Shown one piece after another: positions 1 through 10,580 of a stretch of DNA of 64,000 bases. Position 1 is the stretch's first letter. Each line of letters starts with the position of its first letter. Both the position numbers and the translations under genes were made by a program. The notes under the pieces are model-generated. The model saw only the letters and a program-made list of their open reading frames with translations, did no database searches and was not told where the DNA came from. The stretch covers positions 2,418,001-2,482,000 of the forward strand of contig OX337234.1 of NCBI GenBank assembly GCA_946965045.2, read 5' to 3'. The DNA comes from Epithemia pelagica. Its lineage: Eukaryota; Bacillariophyta; Bacillariophyceae; Surirellales; Surirellaceae.

Positions 1-337
1 GTGGTGGTTGATTTTCGCGAAAGGGGCGTGTTGTGTGGAGTCGAATGCCGTTGCGCATGGATCTTTGGATGGACCGTCACTGGGGATCTACGGGCATCGG
101 CGGCCAGACGATTCAGAGCGCGCCAACCGTGCCTTTCCACTCTCCATCTGAAAGTAGAGAACGCGCTCGTGGCGTTGGCTTGCATTGTCGCCGAATTGGG
201 ATTGACATTCTCTCTTGCTCTTTTTTGTCATTCACTCATTTGCTCCCATCGTGTTATTGCTGCATCTCGCATCTCGTCTCATTGGTGTGTTTGGTTTGGT
301 CCGAAGAGGAGAAATTCCAAAATTCGAACGGGTCATC
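1..337. other. upstream region of the coiled-coil gene
   Basis: No convincing gene is seen here. The plus-strand frame of the next gene stays open back to position 215, but the added residues are hydrophobic and unlike the rest of the protein. I treat this stretch as 5' untranslated/promoter DNA. An alternative start near 215 cannot be excluded. Confidence 0.4.
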
Positions 338-1519
338 ATGTTTGGTGGTTTGGATATCAAAGGCGGTTCGGCGCCATCGCAACCCAAAGCCGAAGAATCC
401 ACGGCGGCGGTTTCCAACAACAACCACAATGACGCAACCACTACAACGAGTGCTGGCGGATCGTCCTTTGGATTCTTGTCGTCGTCCTCCTCCGCTGCGG
501 AACCTCCCTCGAAGGAAGCAGCATCACCTGCGACATCGGGATTTTCCTTCCTGTCGTCGTCATCCACCACAACAACCTCGACTGCGGCGGCTCCGGCGGC
601 CATGAGTGGCTTTAGTTTCTTGTCGTCATCGTCGTCGTCATCGACTCCCGCGGCAACCACCACCACGACGGAACCAACGACCGAAGCAACCTCTCTGGAA
701 GTGGATCCACCCGCAGCAGCTTCCTCCTCCTCGTCGTCCTTTGGATTTTTGAATCCAACATCGACCATGCAAGCGACTGCCAATGTCCCCGGAATTCCAT
801 CTCCCGTGGCCGCCGCCACACCCAACAACGCCACCCCCACGACAACCACAACGACGCCTGTCGTTTCGGAACCTGCCACGGCATCCACACCCGTACCAGC
901 AGCAGCAGCAGCATCGTCGGGATTTTCCTTTTTGACGACGACGACAAGCCCCGCTCCTGCGACGGAGGAGACGGCGGCGGCAGCACTGCCCATGACGGCA
1001 GCAGCGCCTGTGGAAGCGGCCGCTTCTTCTTCCTCCTCTTCCATGGTGTCACCACCAGTCGTTCCTCCGTCGACCGCCGCAGCCACTGTGACCACCTCTA
1101 CGACTCCTACTAGGACCAGTGCTAGTAATACAACAACTGATATTTTGGGCACCCTGCCAACGACGACCACCACACCAAATTCGGGCATGCCCGCCGGAAG
1201 TGGTCAAGTCTTTGCCAGTGCGGTCGCCGCACCGAGTACGGCACCCAAAAAACGACGCACTCGAACCTCGCGCATTGGGGCCGGGGCACAACCTGCGGCC
1301 AGCAGCAGTCTGCCTCCTCCGAGTAGTACTACTACCACCACAACCACAACAACGACAACGACGGCCGAATCCTCGTCCTCCTCCTCCACACGAGACGAAG
1401 CCACCAAGGCTTCGCAACGGGCCGAAGATTTCATGTCGCGCATGGAACAACAACAACAACAACAAGCTTTGAAACCACCCGTCTCCTCTTCTACCACCAA
1501 ACCGCCCAAACCACCTTCC

Positions 1520-1552
<33 letters not shown>

Positions 1553-4500
1553 CCATCGTCCGATACAGAAGATGAAGATGCCATTTTGGCCAAGGCCAAG
1601 GCGGCCGCACAAGCCGCTCAAAAACTAGAACAACAACAACACAAACCACGAACCTGGGTGGGAGGCTTGTTTCGTTCCAAGACAACACGCAAACCCTCGA
1701 TTGGGAGCAGCAGCAGTAACCACAACAACAACAACAATCACAGCAATCACAGTACGACCAGCAGTGGAAGCAACCCCCACCACAACAATTCATACAGTGT
1801 GTCTACCACCACGACTCCTGCTCCCAGTGTCCCTAGTTCCGTGTCCGCCAAACCATCACCCGTATCAGAACCAGAGCCATCTCGGACGACTTCCAAACAA
1901 GACGACGACCCGGACCACGATCACCACCCACCGGTTGATACTCCCGCCGCCGTGTCTCCACCACCACCATCCACCCAGCAAAAGGAGGAGGAAACAGAAA
2001 CGGCGGCGGAACGATTGCTTCGAGAACAACAACAAGTTCAACGAACCATGGCCAAACAACAAGAACAACGACGGTTGGAACAACAACAAAAGGAGCAACA
2101 ACAACAACCACATGAAACCATATCCAGTAGCAACCAGGTGGAATCGTCCTATCAACCCGTGACGCTCTCATCGTCCGTGCCTGCTCCAGCACCTGCTGCA
2201 GCTCCAGTGTCCTCGTCCTTCTCCTTCCTGTCATCGTCGTCATCCACCCCAACCACCACCACCACCACCACCACCACCACAAGTAGTACTCCTTGGGCAC
2301 CCAAGGAGCTTCCTGTTGCGGAGGCACCCAAGACCAGCACCAAAATCCATGACAATACGCCGCGTGGACAATTTGAAAAACTGATGGAAACCTTTCGTAT
2401 CAAGGTGGAGCAATCCATGGAACAAGTCCAACGATTGCGACAACACAAGACGGGTCTGTTGGAAGAACGGTTTCAAGCTGCCGCCAAGGAACGATTGGCC
2501 ATTTCCAAAAAGGAACAAGCCGAAGCGCAACAAATGGCCGCGGTCGAGGCCGAAGACTTTGATTTGGCCGATCGCATGAATACATTGTTGGACCAAGTCG
2601 AGGCGGAACGCTTGGAACAGGTTCGCATTTTGGAACATATTGGTCGAGCCTTGCAACAATTGCAAGAACAAAAACAATCCCTCGTGTCGGGTGTCACGGC
2701 CTGCTTTGTCGAAATTCAAGAATCGCTCGTCGTCTTTTTGAAACAACAACAAGAATCATCCAAGGACACGACCCATTCGGCGGCCGCCACTTCCCACGAG
2801 GATATTGCCAAAAAGTTTGAACAAATCTCCAAACAAATCGCTGCCGAAGAAGAACGACTCCAACAGGATTGGAAACATTTGGAGCGAGATACGGGATTGG
2901 TCAAGGCGGAACGTCAAGAATTGGAAGATGCCATTTCCGAACAGGCGGGAGAATTTGAACGACTTCGGGATGCAGCCCGCGACCGGGTCAAGGTGGTGGA
3001 ACAAGAAATGGAAGATTTGCGACAATTGCTGGCCGCCAAACAACGCGAGGTGGCCTCCTTACGAACCGAGGCGGCGGGTCATGACGAGGCGGTCCTCAAG
3101 GTACGGGTCAAGTTTAGTCGACAATTGGGACGTGTCCAACACAAGGAAATGACCTTGGAAGACAATCGGGAGGAATGGGAAACGGAACAAGCGGCCTTGA
3201 AACAACAAAAGGAAGCCCATGAGTTGCAAGTCACGCAGCACGAACAAGAATTGGTGGAACGAGAATCGCTCCTGGCCCTCTTGCACAAGGAAGTGGAAAT
3301 GGCCGAAACCTTTCAGGCCATTGTTGCCAAGGAAATTGGCTTTGATGTCTTGGGCGAAGACAAGTCCACCAATGGGGCAGAACCACAACCACAAGAAGAA
3401 GAAACGGATTCGTCAACGGACAATGGCAAGTTGGTGGATTGTGAGGCTGCGGTCATTGAAGCCAAGGAAGTCGTACAAGCAACCGAATCATCGCTGCAGG
3501 ACTTGGAACGAGAACAAGTCCAACTCCAAGACAAATTGCCGCAATTGGAAGAACTCAAAAAGGCTGCCGCGGCCAAGAGAGATTTCCGTTCGGCGGGAAA
3601 ATTCTCCAAGGAAATCAAGGAATCGCAAAGTCGCTTGCACGAGTTGCAAACCAACGAATTGGTCCATGCCCAGGAACGGTTGGAAGGAGCCCAAACAGAA
3701 TTGCAACAACGCGAAGCCGAATTGGCGCAAGAACAAGCCAAGGCGGCCGAACGAGAGCGACAAGTCGCCATGACCAATATGCAACGATTGGCGCAACACA
3801 TGGCCCGTCTTCATGCCACGCAAAGTACCGTCTGTGGCACGGACGACGACGACGACGAACCAAAGAACTCGATTCAATCGGTGGGAGCTCATGTGCTTTA
3901 TGCGCAAATGGAGGCCTTGAGATTGGAGGGTGAAACGTATGGGGAGAAATATGGAGGGTGGGACACCTTGTTGGAAGAAGCTGGTTTGACAACAAAGAAC
4001 AACAGTACAAACCACGAGACCCAGAATGACGGAGCCGCCGAGGCGTCGAAACAACAAGAAGAGTCATCACCCCAACCATCCAAACCGACGGACCCCCAAG
4101 TTCTGCAACGATTTCGCGAATTGACTGCCAAGGTGGAAGAAACCAATGCGGCAACCGAAGCGGCCGCTGCCGAAGAAGATTATGAAATGGCTGCCAAATT
4201 GGATGAAACCATGCAAGAATTGCTGCAAGAAATCCAGTCTCTTGGTTTGACGGACGATGAAATGGCAGTGGCGCTTGCGGAGGAGGCGGAGGAATCCAAA
4301 CTCATGGGCGACGACAAAGAGCCGGCAGAAGAACAAGAATCTTCCCCCACTGTGGAAACGGAACAAGCATGTACAAATGATGTTGACGAAAACGTACAGG
4401 TACCATCCGAGGAACCAGAGGGCGCAGTGGAAGGGGAGAACACGTCGTCTCCTGCTGACAATGACGCAACCCAAGAAGAAGACGACACAAAGAACAATAC

Positions 4501-4705
4501 TAGCTTGGAACAAGAAGACAATGATGCCATTCACACAAATGGCACTACTGTCGAGGATGGCGAGACTGAAAGAAACAAGGATGAAAAGAAAGAAGCAGGC
4601 CACGAAGATGATGTACCAGAGCCTGTAAAAGGCAGAGAACAACAAGTAGAAGAAGCACACAGTGTCACCACCACAAACAATGAGGAACCAGCCACCACTT
4701 CATAA
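338..4705 (+). CDS. long low-complexity/coiled-coil protein with FxFL and FGGLDI motifs, UVR-like repeats
   Basis: I do not recognise a named orthologue. I chose the ATG at 338, giving about 1455 residues that begin MFGGLDIKGG. The first ~650 residues are Ser/Thr/Ala/Gln-rich with many trinucleotide-encoded runs. They hold about six copies of a short motif: FGFLSSS, FSFLSSS (several), FGFLNP and FSFLTTT. From about residue 670 to 1250 the protein is a long charged coiled coil. Three segments look like UVR (UvrB/UvrC-type) helical-hairpin motifs: EAEDFDLADRMNTLLDQV, AKRDFRSAGKFSKEIKE and AEEDYEMAAKLDETMQEL. The tail is acidic. In animal tepsin, short motifs of the kinds LFxGMxL and SxFxFLN bind the ear domains of adaptor complex AP-4; the resemblance suggests a vesicle-coat accessory or scaffold, which is inference. 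Confidence 0.75.
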
Positions 4706-4876
4706 GAGACTATTAATACAAATCATACAATCTTATTATACCTTGTTAACAACCTTTACTCTGTATGAATGCTTCTCTATAGCGCAGTATATGGCTCTTC
4801 AAAAGGTTGAAATGACCCAGTTTCGCGTGGCTGTCAAGCATGGTTGCTTGAGGAGAGATAAATCGACCCATCATTA

Positions 4877-6397
4877 CTAAGTGGCGTTGTTGGTGGGAGG
4901 GAGCAGAATCCAGTCATTGTTGGTGTCGGTCGAGTCTTTGGAAACGGCCCGAATATAGCATCTTGGAACATGTTCATAGGGTTCCAGGAGTGGTTCGTAC
5001 TGTCCTTGCGCCTTTTCTTGGACACACTTCCAAATAAAGGAAAACGTCTGGCGATTGGCCTCACAAAAGTCGTCTTCTTCACAGTCGGGAGAGGTACTCG
5101 TCATGGTCAAAAAATCCTCATCGGACAGAGACAACAAGTAGGGAATGGGCAAGGTGGTGGAGGACAGGACAAAGGGGGGAATGGTAAAGTGCGGGTCCTC
5201 GGGACTCCACACCGTCACGAGTCGTTTGCGGCTGCTTGTCGTGGTAGTGGTACTAGTCGTCGTTGGGGAATTGCCACTGCACCACATGCGAGCATGTCGA
5301 ATCAAGGGATCGGGTCCCATGACGGAGGCATGACACCATGCCAAAAAGACACGCCCCGTGGAGAGTTCACAGGCCAAACTCCGAGCCCAAGGCGCAAATG
5401 ACGACACGGTTCCAGTAGGGTTCCACAGAGACGGCCTGTCCTGCGGGGATGCATGTTTGAGGGTTTGGTTGTTGAGGGACGATACAATACAGGTTTTCAA
5501 GGTACAGTGCAAGACATGACGATACTCCCAGGCAAGGTTGGTCAATTGATACAAGAGCCAATTGGACAAGTCTTGTGATTGGCCATCTTGGTCGAGAAAG
5601 CCTCCCACCAGGTGGATATCGACCAGTACCTTGGGATTCGAGCTCTCCGTGACTGTTACGCTCGATTCTTGGTGGTTGTTGTTTTGGCAATAATGTTGAA
5701 AATGTCGATGAAACATTTCTCGGAGACACGCCTCGTAATCCAGACCGTCCACATGAGAGCAACTCACCAGTGGCTCCGTGTCGCCGGCCACTGGTTCCGT
5801 CTCGCCATCTTGTTGTTGTTGTTGTAGTGGTTGCTTGGGTGGTGTGGATCGTAGGATCAACACATGACAAGTCGTGGCACGATCGGATACCAGGACATCG
5901 GCTTGGGAGGGACACGCATGAGCCAATTCTCCTTGTCCAATGTACAAGATGCGAGGAGGTGGAACCCACTTGTGGTGGTGTGTTGTTCGTTCGTCGTTGG
6001 AGGATTGTGGGGAGGAGGAATACCGAACTACTTGTTGGTTGGCCTGGATAAAGGCACGTCGCGACCGTTCCAACGAGGGAACTGTGGCCAAGTACTCGTC
6101 CACAGGAATTCGATTCTGACAGTTGCAATCCAGTTGTTGTTGAGTAGGAAAGGACTTTGTTCGCTTGGACGATGCACCCTCACAATTGTTGGTGTTGTTG
6201 TGGGCGGATTGGAAGGATGTGGGCAATCGCAACACAGTGTTGGTCGGTGGGACAGCAGTATCGTCGGGCGAACTACTTGGAGGAGGAGGAAGATACAAGC
6301 ATGTTTCAAACAAGTCGTCTTCGTCGTCGCCGTCGTGATCGTCGACCTGTTGGGGATGGTGAGAGGAAAGACGTTCCATCATGTCTCTCATAGTCAT
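4877..6397 (-). CDS. NTAN1: protein N-terminal asparagine amidohydrolase (NTAN1/PNAD family)
   Basis: This enzyme family deamidates N-terminal Asn to Asp, feeding proteins into the Arg/N-degron pathway. The family is recognised from the block ILYIGQGELA followed by SDRATTCHVLILR, which carries the conserved TTCH with the catalytic Cys, and from DIHLVGGFLDQDGQSQDLS. The frame is open to 6433 but that codon is TTG. The first ATG is at 6397, giving about 506 residues with the catalytic Cys near residue 177. This is much longer than the roughly 310-residue animal enzyme because of an N-terminal acidic/Asn-rich extension and Thr/Ser-rich inserts. It is divergent from the next gene and shares a ~425-bp intergenic region with it. 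The stop is TAG. Confidence 0.8.
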   Translation of the reverse strand: MTMRDMMERLSSHHPQQVDDHDGDDEDDLFETCLYLPPPPSSSPDDTAVPPTNTVLRLPTSFQSAHNNTNNCEGASSKRTKSFPTQQQLDCNCQNRIPVDEYLATVPSLERSRRAFIQANQQVVRYSSSPQSSNDERTTHHHKWVPPPRILYIGQGELAHACPSQADVLVSDRATTCHVLILRSTPPKQPLQQQQQDGETEPVAGDTEPLVSCSHVDGLDYEACLREMFHRHFQHYCQNNNHQESSVTVTESSNPKVLVDIHLVGGFLDQDGQSQDLSNWLLYQLTNLAWEYRHVLHCTLKTCIVSSLNNQTLKHASPQDRPSLWNPTGTVSSFAPWARSLACELSTGRVFLAWCHASVMGPDPLIRHARMWCSGNSPTTTSTTTTTSSRKRLVTVWSPEDPHFTIPPFVLSSTTLPIPYLLSLSDEDFLTMTSTSPDCEEDDFCEANRQTFSFIWKCVQEKAQGQYEPLLEPYEHVPRCYIRAVSKDSTDTNNDWILLPPTNNAT

Positions 6398-6821
6398 CTC
6401 GGTATTGTGAAAAGGAACGTGTGGATTGCACAAAAGTGTCTATGATTGTGAAAACGTGATGGAAAAGGTCTGCAGAAAAACAAAAAGAGGATGATGCCGC
6501 GACAGAACCAAAGCCAACCACAATCGCATTGCGTCATGGCCGATGGCCGTCTGTGAGACGTGCGACAGGTATGCGACATGAATATGGACATGGATCGGAC
6601 GCGGACGCGTGTCGGTACTTGCGTACGCATGCGAACCGTGACTGGGAACCGAGTCCCGTGTCGACACTCGTTCGGAAGTAGGATCTTCAACCAAGAGAGA
6701 AATGCCGACCGACGACGTAGTCGAAGAAACCACTTGTCTCTTCGTGTGGGAAAGGGGACAACGACAACGATACACGACGACAAAACAACAAGTTCGAGAC
6801 TGGACTGAACATAATATTGTA
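6398..6821. promoter_or_regulatory. bidirectional intergenic region
   Basis: This ~425-bp gap separates two divergent start codons (6397 minus, 6822 plus), so both promoters must lie here. I see no clear TATA box. An A+C-rich stretch (cgacaacgacaacgatac) lies just upstream of the plus-strand start. Confidence 0.4.
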
Positions 6822-8039
6822 ATGATGCAATCCTTGTTACAACTTCTCCTGATTACGAGTTGGACATGGCACCATGTTACCTGCTTGACCTCTGAAGGTC
6901 CTCAAAAGACCTCGTTGCCTGTGGTCCAGAATGGTGTTCCAGCGTCACCACTGCCCCAACACAAACACACGAGAACGAGTGACCACACACGAGGTAGTAC
7001 AGAGTCTTCACGACGAACCTTTTTGGACCGTACTTGTGCCGTCTTGTTCACGTCCAGTCTCGCTGTGACGCCAACATTTGGTTGGAGGAGGGAACCCGCC
7101 CATGCCGTTCGTGCCGTGGGCGGTGGAGAATTGGAATGTCGGGCCGCTGGCAATTGTCTGGAAAAGGGTGAATGGGATGGCGCGATTGGTTGGACGTGGG
7201 GAGGAAAAGATCGATGCGAGGCGACCGATCCCACCTGTGGAGCCAATGGGCAACAAGTGTTGGCAGTCGATGCCAATGGACAACTCGTGGGCAAGCCCGT
7301 GCCCTTTACCAATCCAGACAAGGTATCTCATGTCGTCGTACTGCGGATTGACATTGGACGCGACGAATCCAATGTCTTGAAGCTTGGATTGTACGGAAAC
7401 GACGACGAGTCGTCGGCCGAGTTGATTCAACAATTGATTGAGTTTGTGTCGTCCGACGGCTTGTCCACCCTGTCCGGTTCGTCCCTCGGCAATACGATTG
7501 GACAAACGACGGCACCAGTCTCCTTGAGTCGAGGCGGTGTCGCCACCTGGGTGACACCGGGTTCCAGTATTGAATTTGGTGTCCCCAGTCAATCCTTGGC
7601 CTATGCCAAGAGTCGAGGGAGTTCCAAAGTGTTGGATGCCTTTGTCCCACAACCACGACCCACGGCCCGGAACGGGTCGACGACGACGGGAACAGTGCCA
7701 CTTCATTCACTTCCCGGTTTGGTGTCGGTACCCAAAAAGGGATTGGGATATGGTGGTACCGGGTTTGAATCCGACGATGAATGTTACGAACGAACCTTGT
7801 TAATTACCAATGCCGCGGATCCGGCCTTGGATAAGACTCGACAAGTCATTGGACAAGTGTTGGATGCGTCATCCATGGCCTTTTTGCAACGACTCACCAA
7901 TATACCAACCAATCGGGGAATTCGGGGGGTCTTGCCCGGTCAAACGGACGGTCCACCCCTTCCCCGTGTGGCGGTGCGAGACGTGGCCGTGGCCACCGTG
8001 GTCAACAAACCCCCACCACCGGCTCCAGAGGACTCGTAG
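6822..8039 (+). CDS. thylakoid-lumen cyclophilin-like protein (diverged)
   Basis: The ATG at 6822 starts a hydrophobic signal peptide (MMQSLLQLLLITSWTW). About 60 residues later comes a second targeting element, SSRRTFLDR, then a hydrophobic stretch and an AHA cleavage-like site. SRRTFL fits the twin-arginine consensus, so import through the secretory route and then the Tat pathway into the thylakoid lumen is inferred. The mature part resembles a distant cyclophilin fold: VSHVVVLRIDIG, then VLKLGLYGND, then HSLPGLVSVPKKG and finally RQVIGQVLDASSMAFLQRLTNIPT. The FHR-type catalytic arginine motif of active peptidyl-prolyl isomerases is not visible, so isomerase activity is doubtful. Length from 6822 is about 405 residues. 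Confidence 0.6.
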   Translation: MMQSLLQLLLITSWTWHHVTCLTSEGPQKTSLPVVQNGVPASPLPQHKHTRTSDHTRGSTESSRRTFLDRTCAVLFTSSLAVTPTFGWRREPAHAVRAVGGGELECRAAGNCLEKGEWDGAIGWTWGGKDRCEATDPTCGANGQQVLAVDANGQLVGKPVPFTNPDKVSHVVVLRIDIGRDESNVLKLGLYGNDDESSAELIQQLIEFVSSDGLSTLSGSSLGNTIGQTTAPVSLSRGGVATWVTPGSSIEFGVPSQSLAYAKSRGSSKVLDAFVPQPRPTARNGSTTTGTVPLHSLPGLVSVPKKGLGYGGTGFESDDECYERTLLITNAADPALDKTRQVIGQVLDASSMAFLQRLTNIPTNRGIRGVLPGQTDGPPLPRVAVRDVAVATVVNKPPPPAPEDS

Positions 8040-8384
8040 AGAGACGTATGGATTTTGGCGTCTAATCATGGCATGAAATGTGTATTCGCAGAGACATGTA
8101 CTAAAACATACATTTCACCTTACTTGTCTTTAACCGCTACCTAGTTCATTTGGTTCACTTGCGCTTCCCATTAGATCACTGTCCAGGGCTGGAGGTTTGA
8201 AAGAGACTTTAGATTCAAAAGAGCCTCAGAAGCAGACCTTTTCAGGTCAAAAGGTGAGAATTTCATGTCACGAAGAGACACACATTAGATGCCGGATGTC
8301 CTTTCGAGAAGTGTTGTACATTTCACGTCATGTTTGTGTTCTCGCCCAGTTCTTCGGTCATGTGTGTGTATTGTCGGATTCACT
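8040..8384. other. convergent 3' intergenic region
   Basis: This is a 345-bp gap between two converging genes. It is AT-richer than its surroundings and holds 3' UTR sequence. No further gene or RNA is seen. Confidence 0.4.
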
Positions 8385-10013
8385 CTAGTGCTTCCATATC
8401 TTGATGGTTCGATCTTTGGAGCCCGTGGCGACACTGGACCCATTGGGACTCCAATCCAATGCATAGACCTCATCCTCATGTCCCGGCAAGGTTTCCTTGG
8501 CCTTTTTACCCGACGGAATTTCCCAGAGCTTGGCTGTCGAATCTTTGCTGGCCGTGACCAAATATCGCGAATCGCCACTCCACGCCACTTGGTAGACGGC
8601 CCCCACATGACCCGTCAGTGTGCACAAAAAATCTCCCGAGAAGCCGTTCCATACCTTGGTCTTTTTGTCAAAGGAGGCACTGGCAAAGTACCGACCATCC
8701 GGACTAAAGGCAATATGATTCACAGCCTGTTGATGACCCGTTAGTCGTTTCATGGGGTGTTTGGACTCGTTGGGATGCCATAAAAACATGGTAAAGTCAT
8801 CGGAACCAGACACTAACCGTTCGGGGCCCTGTTTCCGAAATTCCTCATACTTTTTCACGGCCGCCTTGTGCGCCTCCTCCCGAGACGCAAAGTCGAGACA
8901 CTTGTAGTCAAAGGGCCCTGTTCGTAGAACGTCGTCGCTACTGAGAGCTAAGGTGTTGATGCGATGACCATGTCCGACCAATGTCCGAACCAATATTCCT
9001 CGGTCGGCGTTCCATACCTTGATGGTTCGGTCTCGACTAGCAGTGTACAAGAGTTGTTCTCCACCCCATTTGACAGCTTCCACCGAGTCTGTGTGACCCG
9101 ACAAGGTGATTTGCAGCGATTGAGTCCGCACATTCCAAATCTTGGCTGTCCCATCTTTACTCGCAGTGGCGAGTCGCTCACAAGAGGAATTCAAATGCAT
9201 TGGTTCCCATGAAAGAGAGGTGATCCATTGTTTATGGGCCTTGATTGGTTTTCCAACTGAAACGCCCTTATTGGGATCCCAGACAATGAGTACTCCGTTC
9301 TTGTCGGCGGATACAAAACGCTCCGCGTCGGGTGACCAGGATGTGCAGAGAACGTGATTTTTATGACCTTTGCATGTGTGCTTGGGTGTGGATGTATAAA
9401 CATCCCAGAAGCGTACCGTTGTATCTCCTCCACCCGACGCCAGCCTTCGTCCATTGGGAGAGTATTGAACATGGAGCACTGCTTCCGTGTGTCCTGGCAG
9501 TGTGTCGGTACATCGCGATACCGGTCGCACGCGAAAGACGGCCAATGGCTGGTAGACCAAATTGAGGACCGTCTCTGTACTAATGGAAGAATCGTTTTTG
9601 AGCAAGTCGGCCAGAGATGAGACAATCTCTACATCGTCTTCCACGCCATTCTTTTGTACCTTGGCGTAAAATGAATATGGCACTTTTCCGGGTTCATCTT
9701 GTCGTTCCTCCAACAGTGAATGAACGAGAGCATTCAGATCGTCCAGAGACGAGTTGGTGGGCAGATCCAGTGTTTCGGCAAGGTCCTCTCCGTTACGATT
9801 TCGCAGCTGAATCTGGATATTGGTGGGAAGTTCTCTCCCTTCGGTGCCATTGCCATTGGATGGACCGTTGGATGTGCGATATCGTTTACTGGGCGTCGAG
9901 TAGCGGTAGCCAAGATTGTCAGGATTGCGTGACCCAACCAAACTCCCTGCCCATCCAATTCCTCCCGTCTTCTTGGTTTCATCGACGGCTACGGCGGGAA
10001 CCGATTCGGACAT
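8385..10013 (-). CDS. NLE1: Notchless homolog, WD40 ribosome-assembly factor
   Basis: Notchless (yeast Rsa4) binds the pre-60S particle, and its N-terminal MIDAS-interacting domain is pulled by the AAA ATPase Midasin/Rea1 to drive 60S maturation in the nucleus. The first ATG is at 10013, giving about 542 residues. Residues ~45-115 form the NLE ubiquitin-like domain (IQIQLRNRNGEDLAETLDLP through VLNLVYQPLAVFRVRPV). Eight WD40 repeats follow, the first containing LPGHTEAVLHVQYSPNG. The insert after VGHGHRINTLALSSDDVLRTGPFD is typical of this family. The protein ends in TIKIWKH with a TAG stop, which shows that TAG works as a normal stop in this genome. Confidence 0.93.
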   Translation of the reverse strand: MSESVPAVAVDETKKTGGIGWAGSLVGSRNPDNLGYRYSTPSKRYRTSNGPSNGNGTEGRELPTNIQIQLRNRNGEDLAETLDLPTNSSLDDLNALVHSLLEERQDEPGKVPYSFYAKVQKNGVEDDVEIVSSLADLLKNDSSISTETVLNLVYQPLAVFRVRPVSRCTDTLPGHTEAVLHVQYSPNGRRLASGGGDTTVRFWDVYTSTPKHTCKGHKNHVLCTSWSPDAERFVSADKNGVLIVWDPNKGVSVGKPIKAHKQWITSLSWEPMHLNSSCERLATASKDGTAKIWNVRTQSLQITLSGHTDSVEAVKWGGEQLLYTASRDRTIKVWNADRGILVRTLVGHGHRINTLALSSDDVLRTGPFDYKCLDFASREEAHKAAVKKYEEFRKQGPERLVSGSDDFTMFLWHPNESKHPMKRLTGHQQAVNHIAFSPDGRYFASASFDKKTKVWNGFSGDFLCTLTGHVGAVYQVAWSGDSRYLVTASKDSTAKLWEIPSGKKAKETLPGHEDEVYALDWSPNGSSVATGSKDRTIKIWKH

Positions 10014-10580
10014 GGTCAACTGATGGTATTGGGCAACTTTTCGACAAATAAAATAATTGGTTGGCTCTCGGTTGTTGTGTACCGCTCAGACATTGTTCAG
10101 ACTTATTCATGTCTCATGTCATGTCATTTCTCCCCACCCCTGAATGAATAAAACACGACACAACAACATCTGAAGCCGACAACGGACAGACAAACCAGTA
10201 GGGCGGTGTACTATGGCAATTCGGAAAAACTATCTCCATCATTGTTTTGTTCATTGCTCCCTCTTTGGCAACACAATTACTCCTATTTTTTTGATGATTG
10301 TCACGACTTGAGCAGGTCTCGACCCAAAGTTCTTTCGTGACGAGACAGAATCCAGTGGGAGACGTCAGACACGCTGTGTATCCAAAAGTCGCGAGCGGAG
10401 ACACATAGAAGGATCACAGTCAAGGATACGGGTTGGAAGTTGGATCTGTTCTGGCGTGTGTCCCACTTGTTAGTTTCAATCCCTCTCATTTTTTTCTGGA
10501 GTTGATTGACTCTTTGAAAGTGTACCATCCATCCGGAGTGCACCTCCAGCATCCCTTCTCGGTGCTCTGAAGAACCAATC
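10014..10580. promoter_or_regulatory. divergent promoter region
   Basis: This 567-bp gap lies between the start codons of the Notchless gene (minus) and the acyltransferase gene (plus). No tRNA, repeat or convincing short ORF is seen. Confidence 0.4.

Noticed and set aside
1204-1599. Long minus-strand frames opposite the first gene with Val/Ser runs
   Set aside because: They are reverse readings of the trinucleotide-rich plus-strand coding sequence and have no recognisable domain.
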